This document shows positions 34,663 through 43,260 of a stretch of DNA of 64,000 nucleotides, piece after piece. Made by a program: the position numbers and the translations under genes. Numbering within the stretch: position 1 is the first letter of the stretch; the number at the start of each line of letters is the position of its first letter. A model generated the notes under the pieces. It saw nothing but the letters and a program-made list of their open reading frames with translations. It was not told the origin of the DNA and did no database searches. Origin of the DNA: Bin127 sp965203505. Its GTDB lineage: Bacteria > Chloroflexota > Dehalococcoidia > Lucifugimonadales > Lucifugimonadaceae. The stretch lies in the NCBI GenBank assembly GCA_965203505.1, contig OZ241880.1, forward strand, positions 1,116,001-1,180,000, written 5' to 3'.

Positions 34663-35310
34663 TCAATTACCGACTTCGACTGCGAGGTAACGGAATTTGA
34701 ATTTGGTTCCTTTGTGAATTTGGATGCTATCTAGCGTCTCGAGGTCGCGATAATCGCGCCATTGCATTTCATAAGTCCCACACAGCTTGATCGGTGTTGC
34801 CGTCTGTTTGTCTGGTGCTTTCTTTACCCAATCCATCTCTCCAGTGATCCAGCGACCATCGTGGATTCGGAACCATGCGTCATTGGTTGTTCGCCAAGTC
34901 CGTGTCGGCTCTTTCCAGAGGCGATCGTTGTTTGTTAGTAAAACTGCGAAGCCATGGTTTACATCCGAACGCGCGCCAATAACCTGTTCGATACGATAGA
35001 TGTCCTTTACGAATCCATACCGGTCCAAATCATCGGCACCTTCCTTCAGCAGGAAATGCTCTTCGTTCGGTGTCACATCAAGAGAAGTAGACGGATACTT
35101 CAACTCGATCACCGTTCTTTCAGAAGGCAACCATATGTCCAAGTGCATCCTACCGGATTCGTAAGGGAAAGGTTTGTACTCCAACCGTATCTCAGTTTCT
35201 CGATGTATCTCCTTAACTTGCCAAGCCAAGGCGTGCTGGAAATCCGCTTCCGAGTGAAATATCGGACGTTTTTGTGCTAGTCCCCGTATGATGCCGTGAA
35301 CGTCCAACAT
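34663..35310 (-). CDS. PD-(D/E)XK nuclease-like protein, orphan
   Basis: 215 residues. A Glu in HSEADFQHAL (22), then Asp58 in MHLDIW, and Glu69-x-Lys71 in VIELKYP give the spacing of the PD-(D/E)XK core. After the core the protein goes on with an Arg/Trp-rich region and a C-terminal beta-rich part. GGGAGA 9 bases upstream supports the ATG. It lies between a metabolic TPP enzyme and a PLP enzyme, without a methylase or helicase, so it is not a typical restriction enzyme. It may be a solitary defence nuclease. Not recognised beyond the fold. Confidence 0.6.
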   Translation of the reverse strand: MLDVHGIIRGLAQKRPIFHSEADFQHALAWQVKEIHRETEIRLEYKPFPYESGRMHLDIWLPSERTVIELKYPSTSLDVTPNEEHFLLKEGADDLDRYGFVKDIYRIEQVIGARSDVNHGFAVLLTNNDRLWKEPTRTWRTTNDAWFRIHDGRWITGEMDWVKKAPDKQTATPIKLCGTYEMQWRDYRDLETLDSIQIHKGTKFKFRYLAVEVGN

Positions 35311-35336
35311 GGTTCAATTCTCCCTAACCACTCTTG

Positions 35337-36485
35337 TCAGCCCTCGTTCGATGCGTCCAACAGCACTCGCCTCAATTTGTCGGTGACGGTCTGAACTTCC
35401 TCATCGGAGAGGTTCAGCGGGTCGACCCAGAAATCGGGGACTTCCTCAAGGAAGGTCAAAATCACTACGCGGTCAGGACCTTCCAACATTCTCTCCCCGA
35501 TGACGCTCTTGGGCGGGCCGCGCCACGAGTCGTTGAGCCTCAGGACTGCATGGGGGATGTAGTGGTTGTAGTCGTGGACTACTTCGGCGTCGACGCCCGG
35601 GATCTCGATGACTTGATCTACAACCGATTGCATCAACCTCGTATACCGCCGGTTTTCCTCATCTTCGTCTTCGTTCACAAACACCTCTACGGCGGCCAAG
35701 ATGCCGGCGATCGACTCCTTTGACACCTTTTGCGCGCGAGCGACGGTTGCGTTCGGCGCATTGTTCAACTTGGCGTATTCGATCCACTCCTCGCTGCCGA
35801 GCAGTAGTCCTGTGGCCTGCGGTCCACGAATACCTTTTCCGCCAGAGAACGACACCAAGTCAGAACCGGCCTCGACGAATTTGGTGAGGTTCGCACGCGG
35901 TGGAAGACGAGAGGCGGCGTCACACATCAACGGCACATCATTTCGGTGTGCGATGTCGACGAGAGTTTCGATTGGAAGGACGTTGTCGCCGCTGTATGGC
36001 GATTCGAGGTGAATGATCGCCGCGGTATCGTCGGTGATCGCATCCTCGACTTCCTCTGCTGAGCAGCCGTCCGCGTTACCGACTTCGACGAATCGAGCGC
36101 CCGGCGTGAGGTAGAGATGGTCGTATCCGAATCGGTGATTCCGTTGGATGATCAGCTCGTTTGGGACGTCATCCGAGATCGGCAGTTGGAAGATTTTCTC
36201 GGGATCGTCTTTCGCCATCGCCGCTGCCGTTTGAACCGTCAGACCTCCAGATGCGCCGCTCGTTATGGTGGCGGCCGGCACGCCGATAATCTCGGCGATC
36301 CGTTTTCCTGCGGCATCGATGAGTTCGGGTAGCTCCACGAACGGGGCAACCATCGCCATCATCGCCTGCATGGCTTCGGGGCGAGGTCGAGTGCCGGAAA
36401 ATCGCGTGACCGGTCCGGCGGCGTTGATTATCGGTGTTACGCCGAGACTTTCGAGAATCTTCTCGCCACTGCTGTAGTCCATCAT
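35337..36485 (-). CDS. SelA-like PLP-dependent enzyme
   Basis: 382 residues, fold type I. The PLP-binding Lys is in SFSGGKGIRGPQ (about 218), with the Asp in MCDAASRLPP and the cofactor-ring site at ITSGASGGLTVQTAAAM. It is closest in pattern to D-glucosaminate-6-phosphate ammonia-lyase and other SelA-like proteins that act on amino sugars or amino acids, not to selenocysteine synthase: there is no tRNA-binding N-terminal domain and no selB or tRNA-Sec here. The third enolase-superfamily gene lies upstream by 111 bases on the same strand, which suggests a shared sugar-acid or amino-acid pathway. Confidence 0.8.
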   Translation of the reverse strand: MMDYSSGEKILESLGVTPIINAAGPVTRFSGTRPRPEAMQAMMAMVAPFVELPELIDAAGKRIAEIIGVPAATITSGASGGLTVQTAAAMAKDDPEKIFQLPISDDVPNELIIQRNHRFGYDHLYLTPGARFVEVGNADGCSAEEVEDAITDDTAAIIHLESPYSGDNVLPIETLVDIAHRNDVPLMCDAASRLPPRANLTKFVEAGSDLVSFSGGKGIRGPQATGLLLGSEEWIEYAKLNNAPNATVARAQKVSKESIAGILAAVEVFVNEDEDEENRRYTRLMQSVVDQVIEIPGVDAEVVHDYNHYIPHAVLRLNDSWRGPPKSVIGERMLEGPDRVVILTFLEEVPDFWVDPLNLSDEEVQTVTDKLRRVLLDASNEG

Positions 36486-36596
36486 CTAATTCCAACCTTG
36501 TGACTCATATCAATCCTCAGCAATTTCTGGCGGTGACGCATCTTGGCTTAAGGACGTTGCGTGCAATTATCGTTTGAATTCGGCTTGCGTGGGTTT

Positions 36597-37700
36597 CTAG
36601 AGGTCGATTGTTGAAACTTGGTGTTTCACGACGAAATCCTCATCGATCTCGAAACCGAGACCCGGCATTTCGGGTGCCGTTAGAACGCCATCGGAATTCA
36701 CAAGAATCTCCTCGATTAGTCCGAACTGCTGCGCTTCCAATGGGGACCAGTATTCGTAAAAGTCACAGTTGAATACCGACATGATGACGTTGAGGTTTGC
36801 GGCGTTCATCAGGGAGTTGCCCGCAGTCCCGACCTCGCAGTTGACGTTGAATCCCTCGGCCATTCCGCACTGTTTCTTGAGTCCGGTGATGCCGATTTTG
36901 CGGGCCGTACCTCGAATGGTGGGCGGCCAGCCCTGTTCGAGAACTCGAGCGGCTTCGTGGAAGAGGAACTGGGCAGAATCGCTCATGTTCAGGGGCGTGT
37001 CGAGTTCTTCGGAAAGGACACGAATTGCACGCCAGTCGTCCCATGGGACGGGGTCTTCAAACCAGTGGAAGGCGTTTTCATCTAAGGCGTGCCCGATCTT
37101 GAGGGCCGAGCGGAGGTCGTAACCGTTGTTTGGGTCGAGCATTAGCTTCATTTGATCGCCGACTTCACGACGTACGGCACCGACCATCTCGATAACTTGA
37201 TCGGCAGGCATTGCACCGGGGTGGATCTTGTAAGCGCGAAAACCTTGCTCAACCAGTTCTGCTGCTTCTGCCACGTATCCCGCAACGGTCGAATTGCGAG
37301 GTGGATATGTGGCGTACACCTCGGTTTCACGTCGTGCTGTTCCCAGCATCTCGTGGACGGGCATTCCGGCTGCCTTGCCCGCGGCGTCCCACATCGCTAC
37401 GTCAACGTGTGACCACAACGCGTGTCCGGACAGCCGAGGAAGTTGGCTCCAAAGCAATTCTCGATCGGCGATGTTCAGTCCGACTAGTCGGTCTTCGAAC
37501 GCGGATTGGAATGATCGGATAGTTTTCGCGCCACCTCCGCCGCGGTCGCCGATGTGGGCGTTACCTTCGATGCCGGTGTCTGTCTTGAGACGCAACACGC
37601 CGGCGGTGAGTTTGCCGCCCATGCCTCCGCGAGCGTCATTGACGGCGATGAGGGGGACCTCGAACTCGATGACGTCGATCTTGACTTCAGAAATCTTCAT
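36597..37700 (-). CDS. Enolase superfamily protein with altered active site (paralogue 3)
   Basis: 367 residues. The N-terminal capping domain and barrel are complete, but the active-site strands differ from the two paralogues. K158-x-H160 in YKIHP and Asp189 in LDPNNGYD are conventional, and Glu215 in WFEDP fits. The third metal ligand position reads MSDSAQF, with Asp241 for Glu, and the strand that should carry the catalytic His reads NCEVGTAGNS. This may be an enzyme with another reaction or a weakly active protein. It is followed downstream by the SelA-like gene. Confidence 0.85.
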   Translation of the reverse strand: MKISEVKIDVIEFEVPLIAVNDARGGMGGKLTAGVLRLKTDTGIEGNAHIGDRGGGGAKTIRSFQSAFEDRLVGLNIADRELLWSQLPRLSGHALWSHVDVAMWDAAGKAAGMPVHEMLGTARRETEVYATYPPRNSTVAGYVAEAAELVEQGFRAYKIHPGAMPADQVIEMVGAVRREVGDQMKLMLDPNNGYDLRSALKIGHALDENAFHWFEDPVPWDDWRAIRVLSEELDTPLNMSDSAQFLFHEAARVLEQGWPPTIRGTARKIGITGLKKQCGMAEGFNVNCEVGTAGNSLMNAANLNVIMSVFNCDFYEYWSPLEAQQFGLIEEILVNSDGVLTAPEMPGLGFEIDEDFVVKHQVSTIDL

Positions 37701-37779
37701 GGCTTCGGTGTGTTGAGATGTTCGATTTACTATTCAATGTTGTTGGTGATGTTAAACCGCTGAACTCGATTGGGTAGAG

Positions 37780-39165
37780 ATGTCGTCTCCTGAAGCCAAT
37801 GACAAGATCCAGATGTGGGCTGATTATGTTGAGGAAGTCCGGTTGGCGAACGGGATTCCGGGAATTGCCGCGGGCATAGTGTGTGGTTCGGAGTTGGCTT
37901 GGTTTCAGGGGTTCGGTGAAACGGAGATTGGCAATGGTAAATCGCCTGATGAGCATAGCGTTTTTCGGGTAGCTTCCAACACGAAGACAGTGACTGCGAC
38001 GTCGTTGATGATGTTGCAAGAGGCTTCGATGCTGTCTTTGGATGACCCGCTTTTGCTTTATATCCCCGAATTCACCTCGGCTGCGGGTATCGAGGGCGAC
38101 CTCGAGGATGTGACGTTGCGACGGATGACTGCGCACCGCTCGGGGCTTACAACCGAACATCCGGCGACAGATTGGGATGCTCCGTCGTTCCCAGACATGT
38201 ATATGATGCTGGATCGGATCGATGAAGTTGAGATGGTGATCCCTCCTGATAGCGCTTGGAAATACTCCAACATGGCATACGGATTCCTTGGCGAAGTGGT
38301 GAGCAGGTTGTCGGGTCAGGCGTACGAACGATTTGCAGCAACGGAGATTTTCGCTCCATTGGGAATGACGGAGACAACGTTTGACCTTGCTTCGGTATCT
38401 GCAAAGAACCGGGTGGTCGGATACAGCCAGCCGTCGCCCAATTCGGACGGACTGCGGGTGGCTCCGTATTGCGATTTGAACGGTGTCGCTGCTGCTGGTC
38501 AGCTGATGACGAACGTCAACGATTTGACAAAGTGGTTGGCGCACATCATGCGTACAGATTCGGCTTCGGGGGTTAGGTTGTTAGGTGATCGGACGCGACG
38601 GGAGATGTTGCATCCTGCGTATCTTGACGCTGATTGGACGATAGGTCAGTGTGTTGGTTGGCGGGCCATTAGATCGGGAGTGCGTGTGTACCACGGGCAC
38701 GGCGGCGGTATTCACGGATTTGGCACCCAGACCATGTTCCACGCTCCGTTTCAGACTGGGGTGATCGTGTTGACGAGTCTCTGGCCGAACCCGGTTTCGG
38801 TCTCGTTGGCTCAAACCTTGCTTGATGCTGTGATTGACGATTGGGATGAGATGCCATCGGCGACCGCTGAAGTCCAGCACGAAACTCCTCCGTCGGATGT
38901 GGATTCTGAACTGAAGGAATTCGAGGGCGTTTACTTTGCGGAGCCGGGTTTCTGGATGCGCTTGACCGCGGTTTCTGATGACGAAATGCATATGGGCGGT
39001 CACGAAGCTTCGCCGTATCTGCTGCATGCGCCAGCGAGTGCTCGCAAGATTTCTGACGGCGAGTTCAAGGTGGAGGGCAATCGCGGTGCCGGGGAGTCGT
39101 TTGTGATAAGTGATGGCGAGTTTCGTTTGGGTGGTTTCAGGTACCGGATGGTCGATAGTCACTGA
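37780..39165 (+). CDS. Serine hydrolase, class C beta-lactamase family
   Basis: 461 residues. The S-x-x-K nucleophile is SNTK in RVASNTKTVT (about 67-70), Y-x-N is YSN in WKYSNMAYG, and the third motif is HGHGGGIHG. The C-terminal 90 residues form a small beta domain seen in the esterase/D-aminopeptidase branch. No signal peptide is visible, so it is probably cytoplasmic and acts as an esterase or peptidase, not as a resistance beta-lactamase. It precedes the DUF885 gene by 12 bases; both could work on peptides or esters. Confidence 0.88.
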   Translation: MSSPEANDKIQMWADYVEEVRLANGIPGIAAGIVCGSELAWFQGFGETEIGNGKSPDEHSVFRVASNTKTVTATSLMMLQEASMLSLDDPLLLYIPEFTSAAGIEGDLEDVTLRRMTAHRSGLTTEHPATDWDAPSFPDMYMMLDRIDEVEMVIPPDSAWKYSNMAYGFLGEVVSRLSGQAYERFAATEIFAPLGMTETTFDLASVSAKNRVVGYSQPSPNSDGLRVAPYCDLNGVAAAGQLMTNVNDLTKWLAHIMRTDSASGVRLLGDRTRREMLHPAYLDADWTIGQCVGWRAIRSGVRVYHGHGGGIHGFGTQTMFHAPFQTGVIVLTSLWPNPVSVSLAQTLLDAVIDDWDEMPSATAEVQHETPPSDVDSELKEFEGVYFAEPGFWMRLTAVSDDEMHMGGHEASPYLLHAPASARKISDGEFKVEGNRGAGESFVISDGEFRLGGFRYRMVDSH

Positions 39166-39177
39166 GGAGCAGCCAAA

Positions 39178-40854
39178 TTGTCGAAGATTTTTGAAATTGC
39201 CGATGGTTACGTCGAAACGCTGGCGGAACTGAATCCGATTGTTGCGACGTATCTTGGAGTGTCGGGATACGATCATCTGATGCCGGATTTTTCGCCGAAT
39301 GCGTCGGCGCGTTCAAATGCTGCGGAAAAGGACGTTCTTCGGCGTATTCAAGGGGAACGATCCGGATCGATCCGAGAACGAAGGTGCAGCGAGACGGTTC
39401 AAGAGGAGATGACGTGGTCGATTGATCAGCACGATTTGGGGTTGCACTATTCGGGAATGAACATCCTTCACTCGCCGGTACAGTCGTTACGGCAGATCTT
39501 CGACTTGATGCCGAAGTCGACGTTGGGGGACTGGGAGAATATCGCATCGAGGATGGAGGGGATTGGCGATTCGTTGGCGTCGTACAGATTGACGTTGTCA
39601 GAGGGTGTTGATCAAGGCAAAACGACTTCGAAGCGTCAGACGGCGGGTTGTGTCGAGCAGATCGATACTTGGTTGGGCAAGGGTGATGCGACGCCGTTTT
39701 TCGATGGAATTGCGGAGGCTGGCGCGGGGCTGGACGAGGTGGATGATGCCTTGGCGAAGCGGTTGTCGGAAGCTGCAACTGCGGCGAATGCTGCGTATTC
39801 TGAGTTTGCCGATTATCTGCGAAGGAGGTACATGCGGCGCGCTCGCGATCGAGACGCTGTGGGTCGTGAGCATTATGCGGTAACTTCGAGGTCTTACAAT
39901 GGCATCAATCTGAATTTGGATGACACTTACGAATGGGGATGGGAGCAGTTGAGATGGGTGCAGTCGGAGATGCGGAAGGCGGCTGAAGAGATCAAGCCGG
40001 GATCGAGTATCGATGAAGCGGTGGAGGTGTTGGAGAGTGATCCCGATCGTGCGATTGATGGAGTGGACGAGTTTCGGGAGTGGATGCAGGACCTTCAGGA
40101 CTCGACGATCGCCGATATGGATGGCACGCATTTCGACATTGCGGATGACGTCAGGCAGATCGAGGCGATGATCGCTCCCCCGGGTGGTGCGTTGGCGATG
40201 TATTACACAGGTCCGTCGGAGGACTTTTCGAGGCCGGGTAGGACTTGGTATCCGACTGGCGGCAAGACGTCATTTCCGCTTTGGCGCGAAGTGTCGATTG
40301 CGTATCACGAGGGGGTGCCGGGGCACCATTTTCAGATTGCGACGACGATGACGCTTTCGGATCAGTTGTCGCGCTATCAGCGTTTGCTGGCTGGAACTTC
40401 GGGCTATGCCGAAGGTTGGGCGCTATATGCGGAGCGATTGATGCACGAGCTTGGGTACTTGGAGAATCCGGATTACTACATGGGGATGCTGGATGCTCAG
40501 GCATTGCGTTCTGTGAGGGTGATCATCGATATCGGCATGCACCTGGAGAAGAAGATTCCGCAAGACTCGGAATTCCACCCTGGTGCGATTTGGACGCCGG
40601 AATTAGCTTTGGAGTTCATGCGGGACCGCGTGCACTTTCCTCCTGATTTCGTTGCCAGTGAGATCGATCGTTATCTGGGCATTCCGGGGCAGGCGATCTC
40701 TTACAAAGTCGGAGAGCGGGTCTGGTTGGAGGCTAGGCAGCGGTCGCGGGAAGAGCAGGGCGCGTCGTTCGACCTGAAAGATTGGCACAACCGTGCGTTG
40801 GCGTTGGGTCCGATGGGTTTGGCACAGATGCAGCGGGAGATGTCGAGGATTTAG
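39178..40854 (+). CDS. DUF885 family metallopeptidase-like protein
   Basis: 558 residues. The family's zinc-binding helix reads YHEGVPGHHFQ (about 378-388), followed by EGWALYAERLM. DUF885 proteins share the M3/M32-like fold and are thought to be carboxypeptidases; no signal peptide is visible. TTG start, set by GAGGAG 8 bases upstream. It is co-transcribed with the serine hydrolase 12 bases upstream. The product ends cleanly at 40854, before the repeat island. Confidence 0.88.
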   Translation: MSKIFEIADGYVETLAELNPIVATYLGVSGYDHLMPDFSPNASARSNAAEKDVLRRIQGERSGSIRERRCSETVQEEMTWSIDQHDLGLHYSGMNILHSPVQSLRQIFDLMPKSTLGDWENIASRMEGIGDSLASYRLTLSEGVDQGKTTSKRQTAGCVEQIDTWLGKGDATPFFDGIAEAGAGLDEVDDALAKRLSEAATAANAAYSEFADYLRRRYMRRARDRDAVGREHYAVTSRSYNGINLNLDDTYEWGWEQLRWVQSEMRKAAEEIKPGSSIDEAVEVLESDPDRAIDGVDEFREWMQDLQDSTIADMDGTHFDIADDVRQIEAMIAPPGGALAMYYTGPSEDFSRPGRTWYPTGGKTSFPLWREVSIAYHEGVPGHHFQIATTMTLSDQLSRYQRLLAGTSGYAEGWALYAERLMHELGYLENPDYYMGMLDAQALRSVRVIIDIGMHLEKKIPQDSEFHPGAIWTPELALEFMRDRVHFPPDFVASEIDRYLGIPGQAISYKVGERVWLEARQRSREEQGASFDLKDWHNRALALGPMGLAQMQREMSRI

Positions 40855-40888
40855 GCGCGTTGCAGGTTTGATTTGCGTGGAGGGGATT

Positions 40889-40934
40889 GTCTGAACCGCT
40901 GATTACGCGGATTTTTGTGATGGGCTGTGATTTG
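40889..40934 (+). repeat. Repeat family R5, copy a
   Basis: Core TCTGAACCGCTGATTACGC, then GGATTTTTGTGATGGGCTGTGATTT continues the match to the copy at 41697-41742. The copies differ at a few positions only. The two copies are direct repeats about 810 bases apart that bracket much of the island. Confidence 0.6.
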
Positions 40935-41030
40935 AGGTTGATGGGTGGTGTGGTTGCGGACGCGTTGAAACGGCCTGCGGGTGATGTGCAGGTTTTTGTG
41001 GTTTGGTTGGTGGGGCGGCACCACTGACGC

Positions 41031-41120
41031 CCCGGGCATACCCCTGCGGGACCCCCTCTTGATCTCCCCCTGGGAAGGGGGAAAGGGGCTCGCGTCCCCT
41101 TTCGTCCCGAAAGGGGAGGT
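41031..41120. repeat. Repeat family R1, divergent long copy
   Basis: Shares GGGCATACCCCTGCG and CGCGTCCCCTTTCG with the copies at 41875 and 42040, but holds an extra hairpin (CCCCCTGGGAAGGGGG) in between. The end is CCCCTTTCGTCCCGAAAGGGG, a perfect small hairpin. Confidence 0.5.
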
Positions 41121-41340
41121 ACGGTCTTTCATCGCCGCGGTAACGGGATGTTGGACTGGATCTCATTCCCATGTTCCAGCATCTGCCCACGTCGCCAGAC
41201 CGTGGGCCCGGTTGACGGCTGTAGAAAGGTCGCCGTCTTCCATCGCCCGGTTGAACCCGAGCTGGTTGCTGTAGCCGTGCCGTCGTGGCGATCGAGGTTC
41301 GACGTCTGCCGGATCGGCGAACGTTCGCCCAGCCCTTGGG

Positions 41341-41401
41341 CGGGCATCCCCTGCGAGCTCGCTTCGCTTGCTCGCGTCCCCTTCGCGGAGCGAAAGGGAC
41401 A
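41341..41401. repeat. Repeat family R1, copy
   Basis: Starts GGGCATCCCCTGCGAGCTCG and ends in a GTCCCCTTCGC/GCGAAAGGGAC hairpin. Close to the copy before lepA (48434-48498). Confidence 0.6.
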
Positions 41402-41696
41402 GGATGTCGCCTGGCTCGTGTTGCGGCGCCTGCTTCATGCGCCGCGGCTGGACCTTGTAGCAGCGTTCGCTTCTAACGCTTCAGCGATCGGTAGGCCCGG
41501 GAGGGTCTGTTTGTAGGTTGCGTCGCCATGGCTCGTGTCAAGATTTCGTTGTTATGTTCGTTATCGTGATCACGTTCCTGCGCGGTTTCCCGGTGGATCG
41601 CTGTCTAGTTGTGTATTTCGATAGTGCCCGCACTCGTCAGCGCGGCGATGAATGTTGTTAACGATTCCTATATTAGCACGGATGTTGCGGGAGTCA

Positions 41697-41742
41697 AGTC
41701 TGAACCGCAGATTACGCTGATTTTTTGATGGGCTGTGATTTT
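41697..41742 (+). repeat. Repeat family R5, copy b
   Basis: Direct repeat of 40889-40934, TCTGAACCGCAGATTACGC form. It lies directly after an AT-rich patch (41650-41690). Confidence 0.6.
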
Positions 41743-41876
41743 GTTGTTGGTGGTTTGGGGGAAGAGCGACCACGAGGGATCGGCCGTGCGGGTCCATGTT
41801 CCCCCTCACCCTTCCGCTCTCCCACGGAGGGGGAGGGGAGGATCAGTGGTTGTTTGGGGCGCCGCGTCTGCCGCGT

Positions 41877-41933
41877 GCATACCCCTGCGTTCGCTTCGCT
41901 CCGCGTCCCCTTTCGCTGTGCGAAAGGGGACAG
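41877..41933. repeat. Repeat family R1, copy nearly identical to 42042-42098
   Basis: Identical over more than 50 bases to the copy 165 bases downstream. The outer part CCCTGCGTTCGC and the 3' hairpin CCCCTTTCGC/GCGAAAGGGG are typical of short palindromic repeats. The identity suggests recent copying. Confidence 0.7.
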
Positions 41934-41976
41934 TGGTTGTTACGGCCCGTTCCGCCTTGGGCGACGAGGTGGGTAC

Positions 41977-42022
41977 GCGCCCCCTTTGTCCTTCGGACAT
42001 TTCCCCGCGAGCGGGGGCAACC
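41977..42022. repeat. Repeat family R2, copy a
   Basis: Core GCCCCCTTTGTCCTTCGGAC followed by a CCCCGCGAGCGGGG hairpin and CAACC. Two internal palindromes: GTCCTTCGGAC and CCCCGC/GCGGGG. Other copies at 43161 and 56637. Confidence 0.65.
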
Positions 42023-42041
42023 CGGCCCGGCACCGCCTCGG

Positions 42042-42098
42042 GCATACCCCTGCGTTCGCTTCGCTCCGCGTCCCCTTTCGCTGTGCGAAAGGGGACAG
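42042..42098. repeat. Repeat family R1, copy
   Basis: See 41877-41933, with which it is nearly identical. Followed by a C-rich spacer with GGGCGACCACTAGGG. Confidence 0.7.
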
Positions 42099-42211
42099 CC
42101 CCCCGCACCGCCCCGGGCGACCACTAGGGACCGCCCCTACGGGGGTTGTGAAATGGTTTCCGGAAGGGGTGATTGGGGAGAGGTTGGTGGGGGTTCGATG
42201 GGTATTTTTTG

Positions 42212-43081
42212 TCAGATATCGAGTTTCATGAGTTCTTCGGCGAAAATGATTTTTCCGTTGTAGTTTTCGCGGACATCGCCGATGGCTTTTTCCATTGGGC
42301 CGTGAGTTGCTAGATCGGGCGAAGTGTGGGTAAGGACGAGGGTTTTTGCGCCTGCGGTTTCTGCCAATTGTGCGGCGGTGACGGTGCCGAGTTGGCCGTG
42401 GCTTAGACCTTTGGTTTCGAGAGTGGCCTGGTCGTTTGCACAGTTGGCAACGATGACATCGGCGTCGATTGCGAGGTTGATGACGGCATCGCAGGGTTCG
42501 GTATCGCCGGTGAAAACGATTGATTTGCCGGATGAGGTGTCTACGCGATAGGCGAGTGAATCGAGGTAGGGCTGGACATGTACGGCTGGCGCGGCTGTGA
42601 TGGTCCAGCGTTCGGAGGTTAGGAATTTGCCGGGACCGACGTCGCGCGAGTAGACGACGGGCGGGTCGCGAGGGAGCGTGCCGCCTCGGTTAACGTAGAC
42701 GTTCTGACTAATTGGAAAATGGACGCGGGCGTACCAATCGTGGGAGAAAACACCTCCATCCTCGTCCATGATGCCGTGAACGAGCCGTTCGGTTGGTGGA
42801 GGGCCGTAGATGTTGAGAGTGTTTTCTTTGCCGATCGATTGGTCCCAACGGCAGAGGAGGAAGCACGGGAGATCGACATCATGGTCGTAGTGGTGGTGGG
42901 TGAAGAAGAGGTTGTCGATCTTCGTGGGCCAGAGTCCGGCTTTGACGAGTTTGTGTGTCGTCGCTGGTCCGCAGTCGAACATTAGGAATTCATCATCGAT
43001 TTCGAGGACGAATGATGTGCCGAATCGGAAAGGCGTAGGATGTGGTGTTCCGGCACCTAGGATGTGGAGGGTTGTGGGCAT
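42212..43081 (-). CDS. Metallo-beta-lactamase fold hydrolase (tandem copy 1)
   Basis: About 289 residues of the RNase Z-like MBL branch. Zinc ligands: HHHYDHD (about 62-68, H-x-H-x-D-H), the His in AVHVQPY, the Asp in FTGDTEP and the His in LTHTSP. The N-terminal HILGAGTPHPTP and FDCGPATTHKL are typical of this branch. The protein is about 60% identical by eye to the next gene, so the pair arose by duplication. RNase Z itself is possible but a role on small esters or phosphodiesters is more likely, because the exosite arm is absent. The ATG at 43090 is three codons upstream in frame. Confidence 0.88.
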   Translation of the reverse strand: MPTTLHILGAGTPHPTPFRFGTSFVLEIDDEFLMFDCGPATTHKLVKAGLWPTKIDNLFFTHHHYDHDVDLPCFLLCRWDQSIGKENTLNIYGPPPTERLVHGIMDEDGGVFSHDWYARVHFPISQNVYVNRGGTLPRDPPVVYSRDVGPGKFLTSERWTITAAPAVHVQPYLDSLAYRVDTSSGKSIVFTGDTEPCDAVINLAIDADVIVANCANDQATLETKGLSHGQLGTVTAAQLAETAGAKTLVLTHTSPDLATHGPMEKAIGDVRENYNGKIIFAEELMKLDI

Positions 43082-43160
43082 TTGAACCATGATGGGAATA
43101 ATTGGTGTTGGCTGTAGGCGGTGTTTGGTTGAGACTCAGGTTCCGTTCGTTTGAGTGGTA

Positions 43161-43209
43161 GTGCCCCCTTTGTCCTTCGGACATTTCCCCCGCACAGCGG
43201 GGGAACCCC
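43161..43209. repeat. Repeat family R2, copy b
   Basis: GTGCCCCCTTTGTCCTTCGG followed by ACATTTCCCCC and a CCCGCACAGCGGG hairpin. It lies between the two MBL genes and is directly followed by an R3 copy. Confidence 0.65.
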
Positions 43210-43223
43210 ATCAGCCGTCCGCC

Positions 43224-43254
43224 ATTCTGGTTTCCGGCTTTCGCCGGAATGACG
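43224..43254. repeat. Repeat family R3, copy
   Basis: Core TTCCGGCTTTCGCCGGAA is an inverted repeat, followed by TGACG. Such short palindromes are widespread in bacterial intergenic DNA. A second copy at 48397-48424 lies upstream of lepA. Confidence 0.6.
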
Positions 43255-43260
43255 ATTGGG

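Larger units (their letters stand above)
40855..42211. other. Gene-free repeat island
   Basis: A 1.36-kb stretch with no believable gene. Several open frames exist, but they encode low-complexity Arg/Pro/Ser-rich products or translate repeats. The region is made of at least seven repeat copies listed separately. The part from about 41124 to 41340 is not repeated elsewhere in the window, and I could not identify it. No transposase or terminal inverted repeats of an IS were found. Confidence 0.6.

Noticed and set aside
35337..36485. Selenocysteine synthase (SelA)
   Set aside because: No N-terminal tRNA-binding domain, and no selB, selD or tRNA-Sec in the window; pattern fits SelA-like amino-sugar or amino-acid enzymes.
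37780..39165. Antibiotic-resistance beta-lactamase
   Set aside because: S-x-x-K, Y-x-N and H-x-G motifs are shared by esterases and peptidases of the family; no signal peptide and a C-terminal extra domain argue for another role.
41148..41516. 122-aa frame in the repeat island
   Set aside because: Considered as a gene remnant, but it runs through an R1 copy, lacks a Shine-Dalgarno and matches nothing I recognise.
40855..42211. CRISPR array
   Set aside because: Repeats are few, palindromic, of several families and irregularly spaced; no spacers of even length and no cas genes.
41735..42263. Overlapping plus-strand frames in the repeat island
   Set aside because: They translate repeat copies (recurring CVRFAPRPLSLCER-like segments) and differ in three frames; no start site or family.
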